Positions 33,053-41,207 of a stretch of DNA of 59,458 nucleotides are shown here, one piece after another. Within the stretch, counting starts at the first letter, position 1, and the number at the start of each line of letters is the position of its first letter. The stretch comes from a bacterium 1xD42-87. GTDB taxonomy: Bacteria > Bacillota > Clostridia > Lachnospirales > Lachnospiraceae. The notes under the pieces were generated by a model. The model saw nothing but the letters and a program-made list of their open reading frames with translations. It was not told the DNA's origin and did not search any database. A program made the translations under genes and the position numbers. The stretch is taken from NCBI GenBank assembly GCA_003611805.1, contig RAYM01000042.1, positions 1-59,458 of the forward strand, written 5' to 3'.

Positions 33053-34234
33053 ATGGGCTTTATTAAAAGACTGCTTGACAGGTTCCGCAGGGACTATGAC
33101 GAGGGTGACGAGGAAGAGTGGGGAGAGCTGGAGCCCTCGCGGGAGATAGATTTTGACAATAAGGAACAGAGAAGCGACTATGTAAAAAATTGTCTGGAGA
33201 AGATCGCGGATGCCACGAAGGAACTGGAGAACCTGAACTTCGAATACAACATGGTCACCTCCTACCTGAAAGATATGGAGGAGATTGAGGCGCTGCCGCC
33301 GGAGGAGAGCGAGCAGCTCAAGGACTGCGCGAAGCGGGTGTCCCTTCTGCAGGAGAGAAAGACGGATTTCATGGGACGTCCCCACCGGATCACGGATGAG
33401 AAGTACCGCACGGTGGAACGCATGGAAGACCAGATGGAGGAGGCTTTCACAAAGATCACCGACGCGGAGAATTATCAGGAACTGATCCGCAAGGACTTAA
33501 GCCGTCTGGAAGGCGAAAAGCACGCCTATCTTTACCGAAAGAATGAGGTGATGCGGCTGATTTCCGACACCAAGGGCATGACAATTATCTGTGTCACCGC
33601 TCTGGGACTGTGTGCGCTGCTGCTTTTGTTTCTGCAGTTCTTTCTGGAGATGGATACGAAGCTGGGGTATCTTGCCACAGCGGGCGTGGCGGCAGTGGCG
33701 ATCACGCTGATCTATGTGAAGCATATGGATGCGAGGAAGGAACTTCGCAGGGTAGAAACCGGTATCAACAAAATCATTCTTTTACAGAACAAGGTGAAAA
33801 TCCGCTACGTGAACAACACCAATCTTCTCGAATACCTGCATATGAAATATGGGGTGAACAGCGCCAAAGAACTGACGGAAATGTGGGAGAGTTATAAGAT
33901 CGAGAAGGAAGAGCGGGAGAAATTCCGCAGGGCGGAGCTGGATCTGGATTACAGCGAGCAGGAGCTTCTGCAGATCTTAAAATGTTATCAGGTGCAGGAT
34001 CCGGCTATCTGGCTGCACCAGACGGAGGCAATTCTCGATTCCAAGGAGATGGTGGAGATCCGGCATAATCTGATTATCCGCAGGCAGTCTTTGAGACGGC
34101 GCATGGACTATAACAGGGAAGTGGTGGCGGGCACATCCCAGAGGGATATCAAAGCGCTGGTGGAGAAGTACCCGAAATACGCGAAGGAGATTATGAAGAC
34201 GGTGGAGGAGTACGAGCAGAAGTTTAATTCCTGA
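33053..34234 (+). CDS. membrane-anchored coiled-coil protein, 393 aa
   Basis: A cytosolic N-terminal coiled coil (about 40-170), two adjacent membrane helices (about 176-197 and 203-222) joined by a very short turn, and a second cytosolic coiled coil (about 225-393). The N-terminus starts with a basic amphipathic helix (MGFIKRLLDRFRR) and an acidic stretch. GGGAGGAG stands 7 bases before the ATG, 18 bases after the TPR gene. It is the likely membrane anchor of the four-gene system. Confidence 0.75.
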   Translation: MGFIKRLLDRFRRDYDEGDEEEWGELEPSREIDFDNKEQRSDYVKNCLEKIADATKELENLNFEYNMVTSYLKDMEEIEALPPEESEQLKDCAKRVSLLQERKTDFMGRPHRITDEKYRTVERMEDQMEEAFTKITDAENYQELIRKDLSRLEGEKHAYLYRKNEVMRLISDTKGMTIICVTALGLCALLLLFLQFFLEMDTKLGYLATAGVAAVAITLIYVKHMDARKELRRVETGINKIILLQNKVKIRYVNNTNLLEYLHMKYGVNSAKELTEMWESYKIEKEEREKFRRAELDLDYSEQELLQILKCYQVQDPAIWLHQTEAILDSKEMVEIRHNLIIRRQSLRRRMDYNREVVAGTSQRDIKALVEKYPKYAKEIMKTVEEYEQKFNS

Positions 34235-34242
34235 TAACAGAT

Positions 34243-34340
34243 AGGTAATTGCGAAACTCACTTAAGGTTATTGGAATTGCACAGATGGTTATGCCATTTG
34301 CACAATTATTATAGGAATGTGATAAGTTTTGCAATTACCT
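34243..34340. repeat. 98-bp near-palindromic element before purB
   Basis: The 16-base ends (34243-34258 and 34325-34340) are inverted copies with one G-U-type mismatch. The interior continues to pair around a central stem CAGATGG/CCATTTG and AATTG/CAATT. The whole piece folds into one long hairpin, AT-rich against its surroundings. It is the size and shape of a MITE, but could be a purB leader structure. I see no purine-riboswitch motifs. Confidence 0.55.
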
Positions 34341-34372
34341 GCCAAATTTTACGATAGAAAGGAAAGAGAAAG

Positions 34373-35824
34373 ATGAGTACAGATAAGTATGTAAGCCCCT
34401 TGTCAGAGCGGTATGCGAGTAGGGAGATGCAGTATATTTTTTCACCGGACATGAAGTTTCGGACGTGGCGGCGGCTTTGGATCGCGCTGGCGGAGACGGA
34501 GATGGAGCTGGGGCTCTCACAGAACGGGAAGCCGGTGATCACGCAGGAGCAGATTGACGAGCTGAAAAGCCATGTGGAGGACATCAATTATGACGTGGCG
34601 AAGGCGAGAGAGAAAGAGGTGCGGCACGACGTGATGAGCCATGTCTATGCCTACGGGCAGCAGTGCCCCAAGGCGGCGGGTATCATCCATCTCGGCGCAA
34701 CCTCCTGCTATGTGGGGGACAACACGGACATTATCGTGATGCGCGAGGCATTAAAGCTGGTGAAGAAAAAGCTGGTGAACGTGATTGCGGAGCTTGCGAA
34801 ATTCGCAGAAGAATACAAGGAACTGCCGACGCTGGCCTTCACCCATTTCCAGCCCGCACAGCCCACCACCGTCGGAAAGCGGGCGACCCTCTGGGCGCAG
34901 GAGTTCTGTCTCGATCTGGAAGATCTGGATTATGTGCTGGGGAGTCTGAAGCTTCTGGGATCCAAGGGCACCACGGGCACGCAGGCGTCTTTTCAGGAAC
35001 TCTTTGACGGCGATCAGGAGACCATAGATCAGATCGATCCCATGATCGCTGAAAAGATGGGATTTGAGAAATGCTATCCCGTGTCCGGGCAGACGTACTC
35101 CCGCAAGGTGGATACGAGAGTGTGCAATATCCTGGCGGGCATCGCGGCTTCCGCCCACAAGATGTCGAACGACATCCGTCTGCTTCAGCATCTGAAGGAG
35201 GTGGAGGAGCCTTTTGAGAAGAGTCAGATCGGTTCCTCGGCCATGGCTTACAAGAGAAACCCCATGCGCAGCGAACGCATCGCCTCTCTCGCCCGGTTCG
35301 TGATGGTGGACGCCCTAAATCCGGCGATCACTTCCTCTGTCCAGTGGTTTGAACGGACGCTGGATGACTCGGCAAACAAGCGGCTTTCCGTTCCCGAGGC
35401 GTTCCTTGCGGTGGACGGGATTCTGGATCTGTGCCTGAATGTGGTGGACGGTCTGGTCGTGTACGATAAAGTGATAACGAAACGCCTGATGAGCGAGCTG
35501 CCTTTTATGGCGACGGAAAATATTATGATGGACGCCGTCAAAGCCGGGGGCAACAGACAGGAACTGCACGAGAAGATCAGGGAGCTCTCCATGATCGCGG
35601 GCGCGAACGTGAAGAGAGAAGGAAAAGAGAATAACCTCTTAGAGCTGATCGCGGCGGATCCTGCATTCAACATGAGTCTGGAAGATCTGCAAAAGACTAT
35701 GGAGCCGGCGAACTATGTGGGGCGCGCGCCGCTGCAGGTGGAGAAGTTCCTGAAGGAGATTGTGAATCCGATTCTGGAGGAAAATAAGGAATTGCTGGGG
35801 GTGAAGGCGGAGATAAGTGTGTAG
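34373..35824 (+). CDS. purB: adenylosuccinate lyase
   Basis: A 483-residue enzyme of the fumarase/aspartase superfamily that releases fumarate in two steps of AMP synthesis. The family signature SSAMAYKRNPMRSE is intact (flexible loop with the catalytic Ser). Other conserved pieces are HDVMSHVYAY, HLGATSCYVGDN and FTHFQPAQPTTVGKR. GAAAGGAAAGAGA precedes the ATG. The partner gene purA lies about 7.3 kb downstream rather than adjacent. Confidence 0.95.
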   Translation: MSTDKYVSPLSERYASREMQYIFSPDMKFRTWRRLWIALAETEMELGLSQNGKPVITQEQIDELKSHVEDINYDVAKAREKEVRHDVMSHVYAYGQQCPKAAGIIHLGATSCYVGDNTDIIVMREALKLVKKKLVNVIAELAKFAEEYKELPTLAFTHFQPAQPTTVGKRATLWAQEFCLDLEDLDYVLGSLKLLGSKGTTGTQASFQELFDGDQETIDQIDPMIAEKMGFEKCYPVSGQTYSRKVDTRVCNILAGIAASAHKMSNDIRLLQHLKEVEEPFEKSQIGSSAMAYKRNPMRSERIASLARFVMVDALNPAITSSVQWFERTLDDSANKRLSVPEAFLAVDGILDLCLNVVDGLVVYDKVITKRLMSELPFMATENIMMDAVKAGGNRQELHEKIRELSMIAGANVKREGKENNLLELIAADPAFNMSLEDLQKTMEPANYVGRAPLQVEKFLKEIVNPILEENKELLGVKAEISV

Positions 35825-35841
35825 GATTAGAGGGGCAAAAG

Positions 35842-36068
35842 GGCATATTGCACAAAACTCCCTTGTGTCGGTTTCGTCGAATGGATTTTCTAAAATATTC
35901 CGGCAGGGTAACGCAGAGCGGACGCAATCGCCCTCTACTCGCTATCCAGGCTCGAATCGGGCTTTTACGGGCATCCATACCCGCAAATTGCTGGGTGCTA
36001 GATGGAATATTAAGAAAATCCGATTCTCCTGCGCATGACAACTGCGTGAGTATTTTGTGCAATATGCC
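35842..36068. mobile_element. 227-bp MITE-like element
   Basis: The ends are inverted copies: GGCATATTGCACAAAACTC (35842-35860), and at 36048-36068 the complement with two extra bases. A second inverted pair lies inside (GAATGGATTTTCTAAAATAT near the left end; ATATTAAGAAAATCCGATTC near the right). The centre has no gene. This nested terminal repeat without a transposase is what a non-autonomous transposable element looks like. Minus-strand frames within it are open but resemble no protein. Confidence 0.65.
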
Positions 36069-36101
36069 AAAGCACTTTTGTAATGACAGGTTGCCCGCGC
36101 C

Positions 36102-36656
36102 CTACACCAGCATAATCTTTTTATATTGTGCAATCCGGTTTCGGAAACTCGCGGCATCCGGGTTGCCTTTTACAAATTCATAATCCGAGAAGATGCGCGC
36201 GGTTTCTTCTTTGATCTTTGGCTCGTCCGCTGCGTCCGTGTCGGATGTGCGGTAGTAGTAGTCCGTCAAGAGCCCGCACGCCGCAAATTCCATCTGGATA
36301 TCGTCTTCCTCCGCTTCGTCAAAAATAGACTGCGACAGGGCGTGGACTGCCGCGCAAAAGAAGAACGTCCCATCCCCGCTTTCTAAGTCTGCCGGGACAA
36401 AACTCTCCTGATCCGGGAGCTCCACCTTTTTCGTATAGTCGCTCATAAGGAGGGATTCAAACACTTCTTCTGTCCCATCGTCAAAATCAAGGATTTCCTC
36501 TTCGATATCCTCTTTTGCGTCCTCCCCGAGTTCCCCGTAAAGCCCGTCGGTAAAATAGGAAACAATCTGGTCCAGACCTCCGAACGCTTCAAACTCGCGG
36601 CTGTTTTCATTATAGATCAAGTTGTCAAAAGATACTCTTTGCAATATGCCAAAGCA
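36102..36656 (-). pseudogene. 5'-truncated gene of unknown function
   Basis: The minus-strand frame has a clearly protein-like stretch of about 175 residues from VSFDNLIYNENSREFEAFGG to the end QYKKIMLV: acidic, with DIEEEILDFDDGTEEVFESL and a helical C-terminus. Upstream of 36656 the translation turns into Arg-rich, non-protein text, and no start codon with a ribosome site is present. The break coincides with a second copy of the 16-bp sequence at the MITE's right end. I do not recognise the family. Many small acidic proteins like this are immunity proteins. Confidence 0.45.
36641..36656. repeat. second copy of the MITE-end sequence
   Basis: GCAATATGCCAAAGCA occurs here and at 36059-36074 in the same orientation, 582 bases apart, flanking the truncated gene. 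The similarity extends loosely to the left of both copies (GATACTCTTT and GAGTATTTTGT). Confidence 0.6.
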
Positions 36657-36904
36657 GATTTGCCGAAGCTTCTTTTGACACCTTAATCCAGTATATAAAA
36701 TGCGTGTCTGAAAAGCAACATTTTTACGCTGCCTTTTTGCGAAAAGCAGGGGCACGGAGGATAGGAACATCGGCAGACTGTGCAAGTTAGCCTAGACGAA
36801 CCACCGATATTTTATCTGTGAAAAAACAACGAAAAGGCTTGCGCAGACAGGGCAGATGTGGTAGATTAGAGTGAAATATATTTGGGGAAAGCAAGGTGCA
36901 GTGA

Positions 36905-37792
36905 TTGAAAAAGGAAGAGGAATTTGAGCGGGTCGCCATGCGCGTCTCGGCGGTGAGTATTATCGCAAATTTTGCACTGACCGTATTTAAGCTGTCAGCG
37001 GGTATTCTGGCACACTCCGGCGCGATCATCTCCGACGCGATTCATTCGGCGTCGGACGTGTTCAGCACTATTGTGGTTATCATTGGCATTCGGATATCGA
37101 GGAAGGAATCGGATAAGAACCACCCCTACGGGCATGAGCGGCTGGAGTGCGTGGCGGCGATTGTGCTTGCCACCATTCTTGCCTTTACCGGTCTGGGAAT
37201 CGGGTATTCGGCGCTCAGACAGATTGCGGGCGGAGATTACGCCAATCTGACGGTGCCGGGTCGGCTTGCGCTTGTGGCGGCGGCGGTTTCCATTCTGGTA
37301 AAGGAAGCCATGTATCAGTATACGAGGATCAATGCCAGGCGGATTGACTCCGGCGCGCTGATGGCGGACGCATGGCATCACCGCTCCGACGCGCTCTCCT
37401 CCGTGGGCGCGCTGATCGGTATCGGCGGCGCAAGGCTCGGGTTTCCTATCTTAGACCCGGTGGCGAGCGTGGTGATCTGCGTGTTCATCGAGAAAGCGGC
37501 ATACGAGATCTTTATGGATGCGGTGGATAAGATGGTAGACAAGGCGTGCGACGAGGAGACGGAAGCCGCGCTCAGAGAATGCGCGGCGACGCAGGAGGGC
37601 GTGCTCGGCGTGGATCTTTTGCACACGAGAGTTTTCGGCAACAAAATTTATGTGGATATCGAGATATGCGCGGACGGGGAGGAGACGCTTCGGCGCGCCC
37701 ACGAGACGGCGGAACGGGTGCATGATTCCATTGAGAAGAATTTTCCCAAGGTAAAGCATATTATGGTGCATGTGAATCCGGGGGAAGAGTAG
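36905..37792 (+). CDS. cation diffusion facilitator family transporter
   Basis: A 295-residue CDF protein with six membrane helices and the metal-site motifs HSASDVFST (helix 2, with HxxxD) and HHRSDALSS (helix 5). The cytosolic C-terminal domain ends VKHIMVHVNPGEE. Such proteins export Zn2+, Fe2+, Mn2+ or Co2+ in exchange for protons. The HD/HD pattern suggests Zn, Fe or Mn. The start is a TTG at 36905 with AGG 8 bases upstream. A later in-frame ATG (36938) lacks a ribosome site. It lies ahead of a heavy-metal ATPase, with 635 bases of structured noncoding DNA between. Confidence 0.88.
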   Translation: MKKEEEFERVAMRVSAVSIIANFALTVFKLSAGILAHSGAIISDAIHSASDVFSTIVVIIGIRISRKESDKNHPYGHERLECVAAIVLATILAFTGLGIGYSALRQIAGGDYANLTVPGRLALVAAAVSILVKEAMYQYTRINARRIDSGALMADAWHHRSDALSSVGALIGIGGARLGFPILDPVASVVICVFIEKAAYEIFMDAVDKMVDKACDEETEAALRECAATQEGVLGVDLLHTRVFGNKIYVDIEICADGEETLRRAHETAERVHDSIEKNFPKVKHIMVHVNPGEE

Positions 37793-37882
37793 ACATAGCT
37801 GAAGTTACTTTTCACATCCGCGTCATGCATAAGCTGCATGGTGTCGTTGCAAATTTCGCATAGAATTGTTTGGACAGAAAAC

Positions 37883-37911
37883 TTGTGCGGCAAAGAAGAA
37901 TAACATATAAT
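37883..37911 (+). promoter_or_regulatory. sigma-A promoter of the candidate structured RNA
   Basis: TTGTGC (37883-37888) and a perfect TATAAT (37906-37911) are 17 bases apart. The predicted start falls at the first base of the 12-bp closing stem of the RNA. Confidence 0.8.
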
Positions 37912-37917
37912 GAAAAG

Positions 37918-38025
37918 AGGACAACATCAGTTCTGGGAGGAGTGCGGCGACGTATCGCCAGTGTCTCGGTTCACACACAGAAAATCCCGGAGAACACTTG
38001 GCGGCTGATGTTGTCCTTCTTTTAT
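37918..38025 (+). ncRNA. candidate small structured RNA, about 108 nt
   Basis: Starts at the predicted promoter and is closed by a perfect 12-bp stem, GGACAACATCAG (37919-37930) with CTGATGTTGTCC (38005-38016). A T-rich tail (TTCTTTTATT) follows, as in a Rho-independent terminator. Inside are TTCTGGGA pairing with TCCC..AGAA, the hairpin GGCGA-CGTA-TCGCC, and GTGT/ACAC, giving a branched fold. There is no open frame of note. It does not match motifs I know for SRP RNA, 6S RNA or metal riboswitches. It could be a leader that stops transcription before the metal ATPase, or an independent sRNA. Confidence 0.6.
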
Positions 38026-38147
38026 TCTCACAGGCGACGAGCCAGGTGATTGCTTGCAAGCATTTCGAGTCTGCTTATGCGCGGCGAGTTGAGGTCTGTG
38101 TCTGCTGGTAGATAGCAGTCAGCGAATCCTGAAGCACCTGTGAGAAT
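38024..38147. repeat. 124-bp inverted-repeat element before the heavy-metal ATPase
   Basis: ATTCTCACAGG (38024-38034) and CCTGTGAGAAT (38137-38147) are perfect inverted ends, echoed inside by AGGTG/CACCT. The interior holds the palindrome GCTTGCAAGC and the three blocks also found at 1362-1447. The ends resemble the outer stem of the structure at 30673-30755 (GTGTGAGAA/TTCTCACAC). T-rich sequence follows. It may be a small repeat element or a second structured RNA. Confidence 0.55.
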
Positions 38148-38349
38148 TGATATGATTTTTTTCTGCATATGCATCCATATCCAGTACAAGTATATTCACG
38201 AAACCGCCGGGATCGGGAGTAATGCTTTCAAGAGGACTTGCGTGAGGGGCTTCTTTTCCGGCCTCCAGTTCGTCGAGAACCCAGCCGGAAGCGGCGTCTA
38301 CGGTATCCGCATAATACGTGTTGGTGGCAAGAAAAAATTTGATCGGAAT
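38119..38349 (-). pseudogene. internal fragment of an unknown protein
   Basis: The minus-strand frame reads as sensible protein (IPIKFFLATNTYYADTVDA, then WVLDELEAGKEAPHASPLES, then ITPDPGGFVNILVLDMDAYA) without a start codon. It then runs into the inverted-repeat element, where it ends at a TGA. It looks like a gene cut on both sides, the 3' cut at the repeat. I do not recognise the family. Confidence 0.4.
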
Positions 38350-38361
38350 CTGACAATCCGC

Positions 38362-38401
38362 TTGACAAACGAATGAATATATGTTTGAATGTTCATATAA
38401 T
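38362..38401 (+). promoter_or_regulatory. promoter and possible ArsR-type operator of the heavy-metal ATPase
   Basis: TTGACA (38362-38367) stands 17 bases ahead of TTGAAT (38385-38390). An AT-rich imperfect palindrome with TATATG and CATATA arms and a GTTTGAATGTTC centre overlaps the -10 region. This is the layout of metal-sensing ArsR/SmtB operators. No arsR-type gene lies in the window, so the regulator is unknown. Confidence 0.5.
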
Positions 38402-38427
38402 AAATGAAAACGCAGGGGGAAAGACCA

Positions 38428-40320
38428 ATGACGAGAAAACAGAAGAAGGTTTTTATCAGAATTTTAATCGCAGCAGTTCTTGTGTTTGCGCTGTTATTCA
38501 TACCCATCGAGAATCCGTGGCTCAGGCTTGCGCTCTTTATGGTTCCCTATCTGGTGATCGGTTATGACATTCTGCGCAAGGCGTTTCTGGGCGTGATCCA
38601 CGGGGAGGTTTTCGACGAGAATTTCCTGATGGCGGTGGCTACCGTGGGCGCCATTCTTCTCGGGGAATATACGGAAGGCGTGGCGGTCATGCTCTTTTAC
38701 CAGATCGGGGAGCTCTTTCAGAGCTACGCGGTGGGAAAGAGCCGGGGGAATATCGCGAAGCTGATGGATATCCGTCCGGACTATGCCAACATAGAGGTGG
38801 ATGGCAGGATAGAGCAGGTGGATCCGGAAGAGGTGGAGATTGGCACGCTCATTACGGTCATGCCCGGAGAAAAGGCGCCCATTGACGGTGTGGTGGAAGA
38901 AGGGGAAGCGTCGCTCAATACAAGCGCGCTGACCGGGGAAAGTCTGCCGAGACAGGTGGGAATCGGCGATCAGGTCATCAGCGGCAGCGTAAATATGTCG
39001 GGTGTACTGAAACTGCGCACAACGAAGGAATTTAGCGAATCGACGGTGTCCAAAATTCTGGAATTGGTGGAAAACTCCAGCATGAAAAAATCCCGCTCGG
39101 AGAATTTCATCACCCGCTTTGCCAGATACTATACGCCGGCAGTCTGCTACGGCGCGCTGGCGCTGGCTTTACTGCCGCCGGTTTTGAGTCTGATTTTCGG
39201 GTATGGGCCGCACTGGTCCATGTGGGTGACAAGGGCGTTGACCACATTAGTCATAAGCTGCCCCTGCGCTCTGGTCATTTCCATCCCTTTGAGCTTTTTC
39301 GGGGGAATCGGTGGCGCTTCCGCCAAGGGCATCCTGGTGAAAGGCTCCAACTACCTGGAGGCACTCTCCGAGACGAAATATGTGGTCTGTGACAAGACGG
39401 GGACACTTACGAAAGGCGTGTTTGAGGTTACCGGGAAGAAAGCGGCATCCGGCTTTTCCGAGGAGGAACTGATCGAGTACGCGGCGTGTGCGGAAAGTTA
39501 TTCCGGGCATCCCATCAGCAGGAGCCTGCGGGAGGCGTACGGGAAGGAAATTGACCGGGAACGAGTGAAAGATGTGGAGGAAATAAGCGGTCACGGCGTC
39601 TGCGCTTATGTGGATGGGAGACTTGTGGCGGCGGGCAACCGCAGACTGATGGAACGGCTGCAGATTACGCCGGAGGAAGTTTCCGGGATCGGGACGCAGG
39701 TATATGTGGCGGTGGACGGCATTTACGCCGGATGTATTCTGGTTTCCGACGTGGTGAAGCCGGGTGCGCGAGAGGCGCTTGCATCTCTTAAGAAGGCAGG
39801 TGTGGAAAAAATAGTTATGTTAACCGGCGATGCAAAGCCGGTGGCGGAAGCGGTGGCGGCGGAGCTTGGCGTGGACGAGGCGAGAAGCGAACTTCTGCCG
39901 GCGGATAAGGTGAACGAGGTGGAGAAACTGCTGGCGGCGAAGGGAAAGAAGGAGAAACTTGCCTTTGTGGGGGACGGCATCAACGATGCGCCGGTGCTCT
40001 CCCGGGCAGATCTGGGGATTGCCATGGGCGCGCTCGGTTCCGACGCGGCGATCGAGGCGGCAGATATCGTGCTGATGGACGACGATCCGGCAAAGATCGC
40101 GCTGGCAATGCAGATTTCCAGAAAGACCCTGCGGATTGTCCATGAAAATATCGTCTTTGCGCTGGCGGTGAAGCTGGTCTGCCTTGTTTTGGGCGCGGTG
40201 GGTATTGTCGGCATGTGGTGGGCGATTTTTGCGGACGTGGGTGTGATGATTCTGGCGGTAATCAACGCCACGAGGGCGCTTGCGGTGGGGCGGATGTCTG
40301 TGGATTCTCACGTTTTGTAA
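38428..40320 (+). CDS. heavy-metal-exporting P1B-type ATPase (Zn/Cd/Pb type)
   Basis: 630 residues. The metal path motif CPC is in LVISCPCALVIS, the catalytic Asp in VVCDKTGTLTKG, the HP motif in YSGHPISRSL, and the hinge in FVGDGINDAPVLSRADLGIAMG. No N-terminal metal-binding domain is present; it begins directly with membrane helices. CPC with a C-terminal Asp-containing helix (IFADVGVMILAVINA) points to Zn2+/Cd2+/Pb2+ rather than copper. The ATG at 38428 has AGGGGGAAA ahead and is preferred to an ATG at 38404. The upstream CDF transporter suggests a metal-efflux locus. Confidence 0.92.
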   Translation: MTRKQKKVFIRILIAAVLVFALLFIPIENPWLRLALFMVPYLVIGYDILRKAFLGVIHGEVFDENFLMAVATVGAILLGEYTEGVAVMLFYQIGELFQSYAVGKSRGNIAKLMDIRPDYANIEVDGRIEQVDPEEVEIGTLITVMPGEKAPIDGVVEEGEASLNTSALTGESLPRQVGIGDQVISGSVNMSGVLKLRTTKEFSESTVSKILELVENSSMKKSRSENFITRFARYYTPAVCYGALALALLPPVLSLIFGYGPHWSMWVTRALTTLVISCPCALVISIPLSFFGGIGGASAKGILVKGSNYLEALSETKYVVCDKTGTLTKGVFEVTGKKAASGFSEEELIEYAACAESYSGHPISRSLREAYGKEIDRERVKDVEEISGHGVCAYVDGRLVAAGNRRLMERLQITPEEVSGIGTQVYVAVDGIYAGCILVSDVVKPGAREALASLKKAGVEKIVMLTGDAKPVAEAVAAELGVDEARSELLPADKVNEVEKLLAAKGKKEKLAFVGDGINDAPVLSRADLGIAMGALGSDAAIEAADIVLMDDDPAKIALAMQISRKTLRIVHENIVFALAVKLVCLVLGAVGIVGMWWAIFADVGVMILAVINATRALAVGRMSVDSHVL

Positions 40321-40420
40321 CATTTGCTTAAAAAATTGTAATATTTGTTTCAAAAATTACTATGTTTTTCTTGCGCAATATGTGTTATTATAAAAAGGAT
40401 GAGTGGAGGTGACCTTATTT

Positions 40421-41197
40421 ATGAGCACAGATTTGCGCAAGAGAAAGATCACTTATACGATAATTTTAACTTCCGATTCTCCCGCGGCGCACCATCGGAG
40501 AATGCACATTAAGACGGGCGCTCTTGCGGTGGTTGCTTTCGTGGCATTTGTGGCGGTGATCTGTTATGCGGTTTATACGACCATCACCATGGGGGGCTAC
40601 ATAGAGCGGAACGCCAAACAGCTTGAGCAGCTTGTCCAGATGAAGGCGGAGAACGAGACGCTGACAGCGGAAAAGGAAAGCCTTGCAGGAAAGATATCTT
40701 CTCTGGAGGAGACACTGAGCCGCAAGGAAGAACAGGAGCACGAACTTGTGGCGGCGCACGAGGAAAACTATATTCCCAGAGGGTTTCCTATGAGCGGCGC
40801 GGCGCAGATTAAGGAAGAAGGCGCGGCGGCGGATACCGGTGAAGAGGAAGACGGAGCCGGTGAAGAAGAGAATACACTGAAGGTAGAGGCGAATGAGGAG
40901 TGGAAGGAACTCATTTTCGTGGCGGCGGAAGGAACGAAAGTGGTTGCCACCGCGCCGGGCACGGTGAAGGAAGTCCGGGAGGCGGAAGGCGAAGTAAGCT
41001 ACGTGATAATCGACCATGGAAACGGGTATGTCACCACCTATCGGAATCTTGGCAGTCCTATTGTGGAGGAGGGCAGTCAGGTTGTGAAGGGTGTGGCACT
41101 TTTTCTGGTGGGTGAAGATAACACAGAGACGGGCTACAGCATCCGCAAGGATGACAGCTATGTAGATCCGCTCGAGTTGATTGAGATCAAAGGATAG
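40421..41197 (+). CDS. membrane-anchored M23-like protein (degenerate)
   Basis: 258 residues: a short basic cytosolic tail, one membrane helix (about 28-55), a coiled coil (about 60-110), an acidic spacer and a C-terminal LytM/M23-like beta domain (VIIDHGNGYVTTYRNLG). The HxH metal ligand expected at the end of the domain is replaced (YRN), so it is probably not an active peptidase but a binding or activating partner. GGAGGTGA precedes the ATG at 40421. It ends 10 bases before the bactofilin gene, a common pairing in bacteria, where the M23 protein and bactofilin shape the envelope together. Confidence 0.8.
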   Translation: MSTDLRKRKITYTIILTSDSPAAHHRRMHIKTGALAVVAFVAFVAVICYAVYTTITMGGYIERNAKQLEQLVQMKAENETLTAEKESLAGKISSLEETLSRKEEQEHELVAAHEENYIPRGFPMSGAAQIKEEGAAADTGEEEDGAGEEENTLKVEANEEWKELIFVAAEGTKVVATAPGTVKEVREAEGEVSYVIIDHGNGYVTTYRNLGSPIVEEGSQVVKGVALFLVGEDNTETGYSIRKDDSYVDPLELIEIKG

Positions 41198-41207
41198 GGA
41201 GGAAGCT

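Noticed and set aside
34243..34340. Purine riboswitch ahead of purB
   Set aside because: The fold is a single long hairpin. The three-way junction and conserved loop bases of purine riboswitches are missing.
35842..36068. Minus-strand open frame through the MITE as a real protein
   Set aside because: Arg/Ser/Pro-rich text that is explained by the inverted-repeat DNA. It lacks a ribosome site and hydrophobic core.
37918..38025. Known metal riboswitch (NiCo or manganese type) or SRP RNA
   Set aside because: The location suggests a metal riboswitch, but I find none of the conserved loop sequences that I remember for the NiCo, yybP-ykoY or M-box families, nor the SRP tetraloop and asymmetric loop. 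I left it as an unassigned structured RNA.
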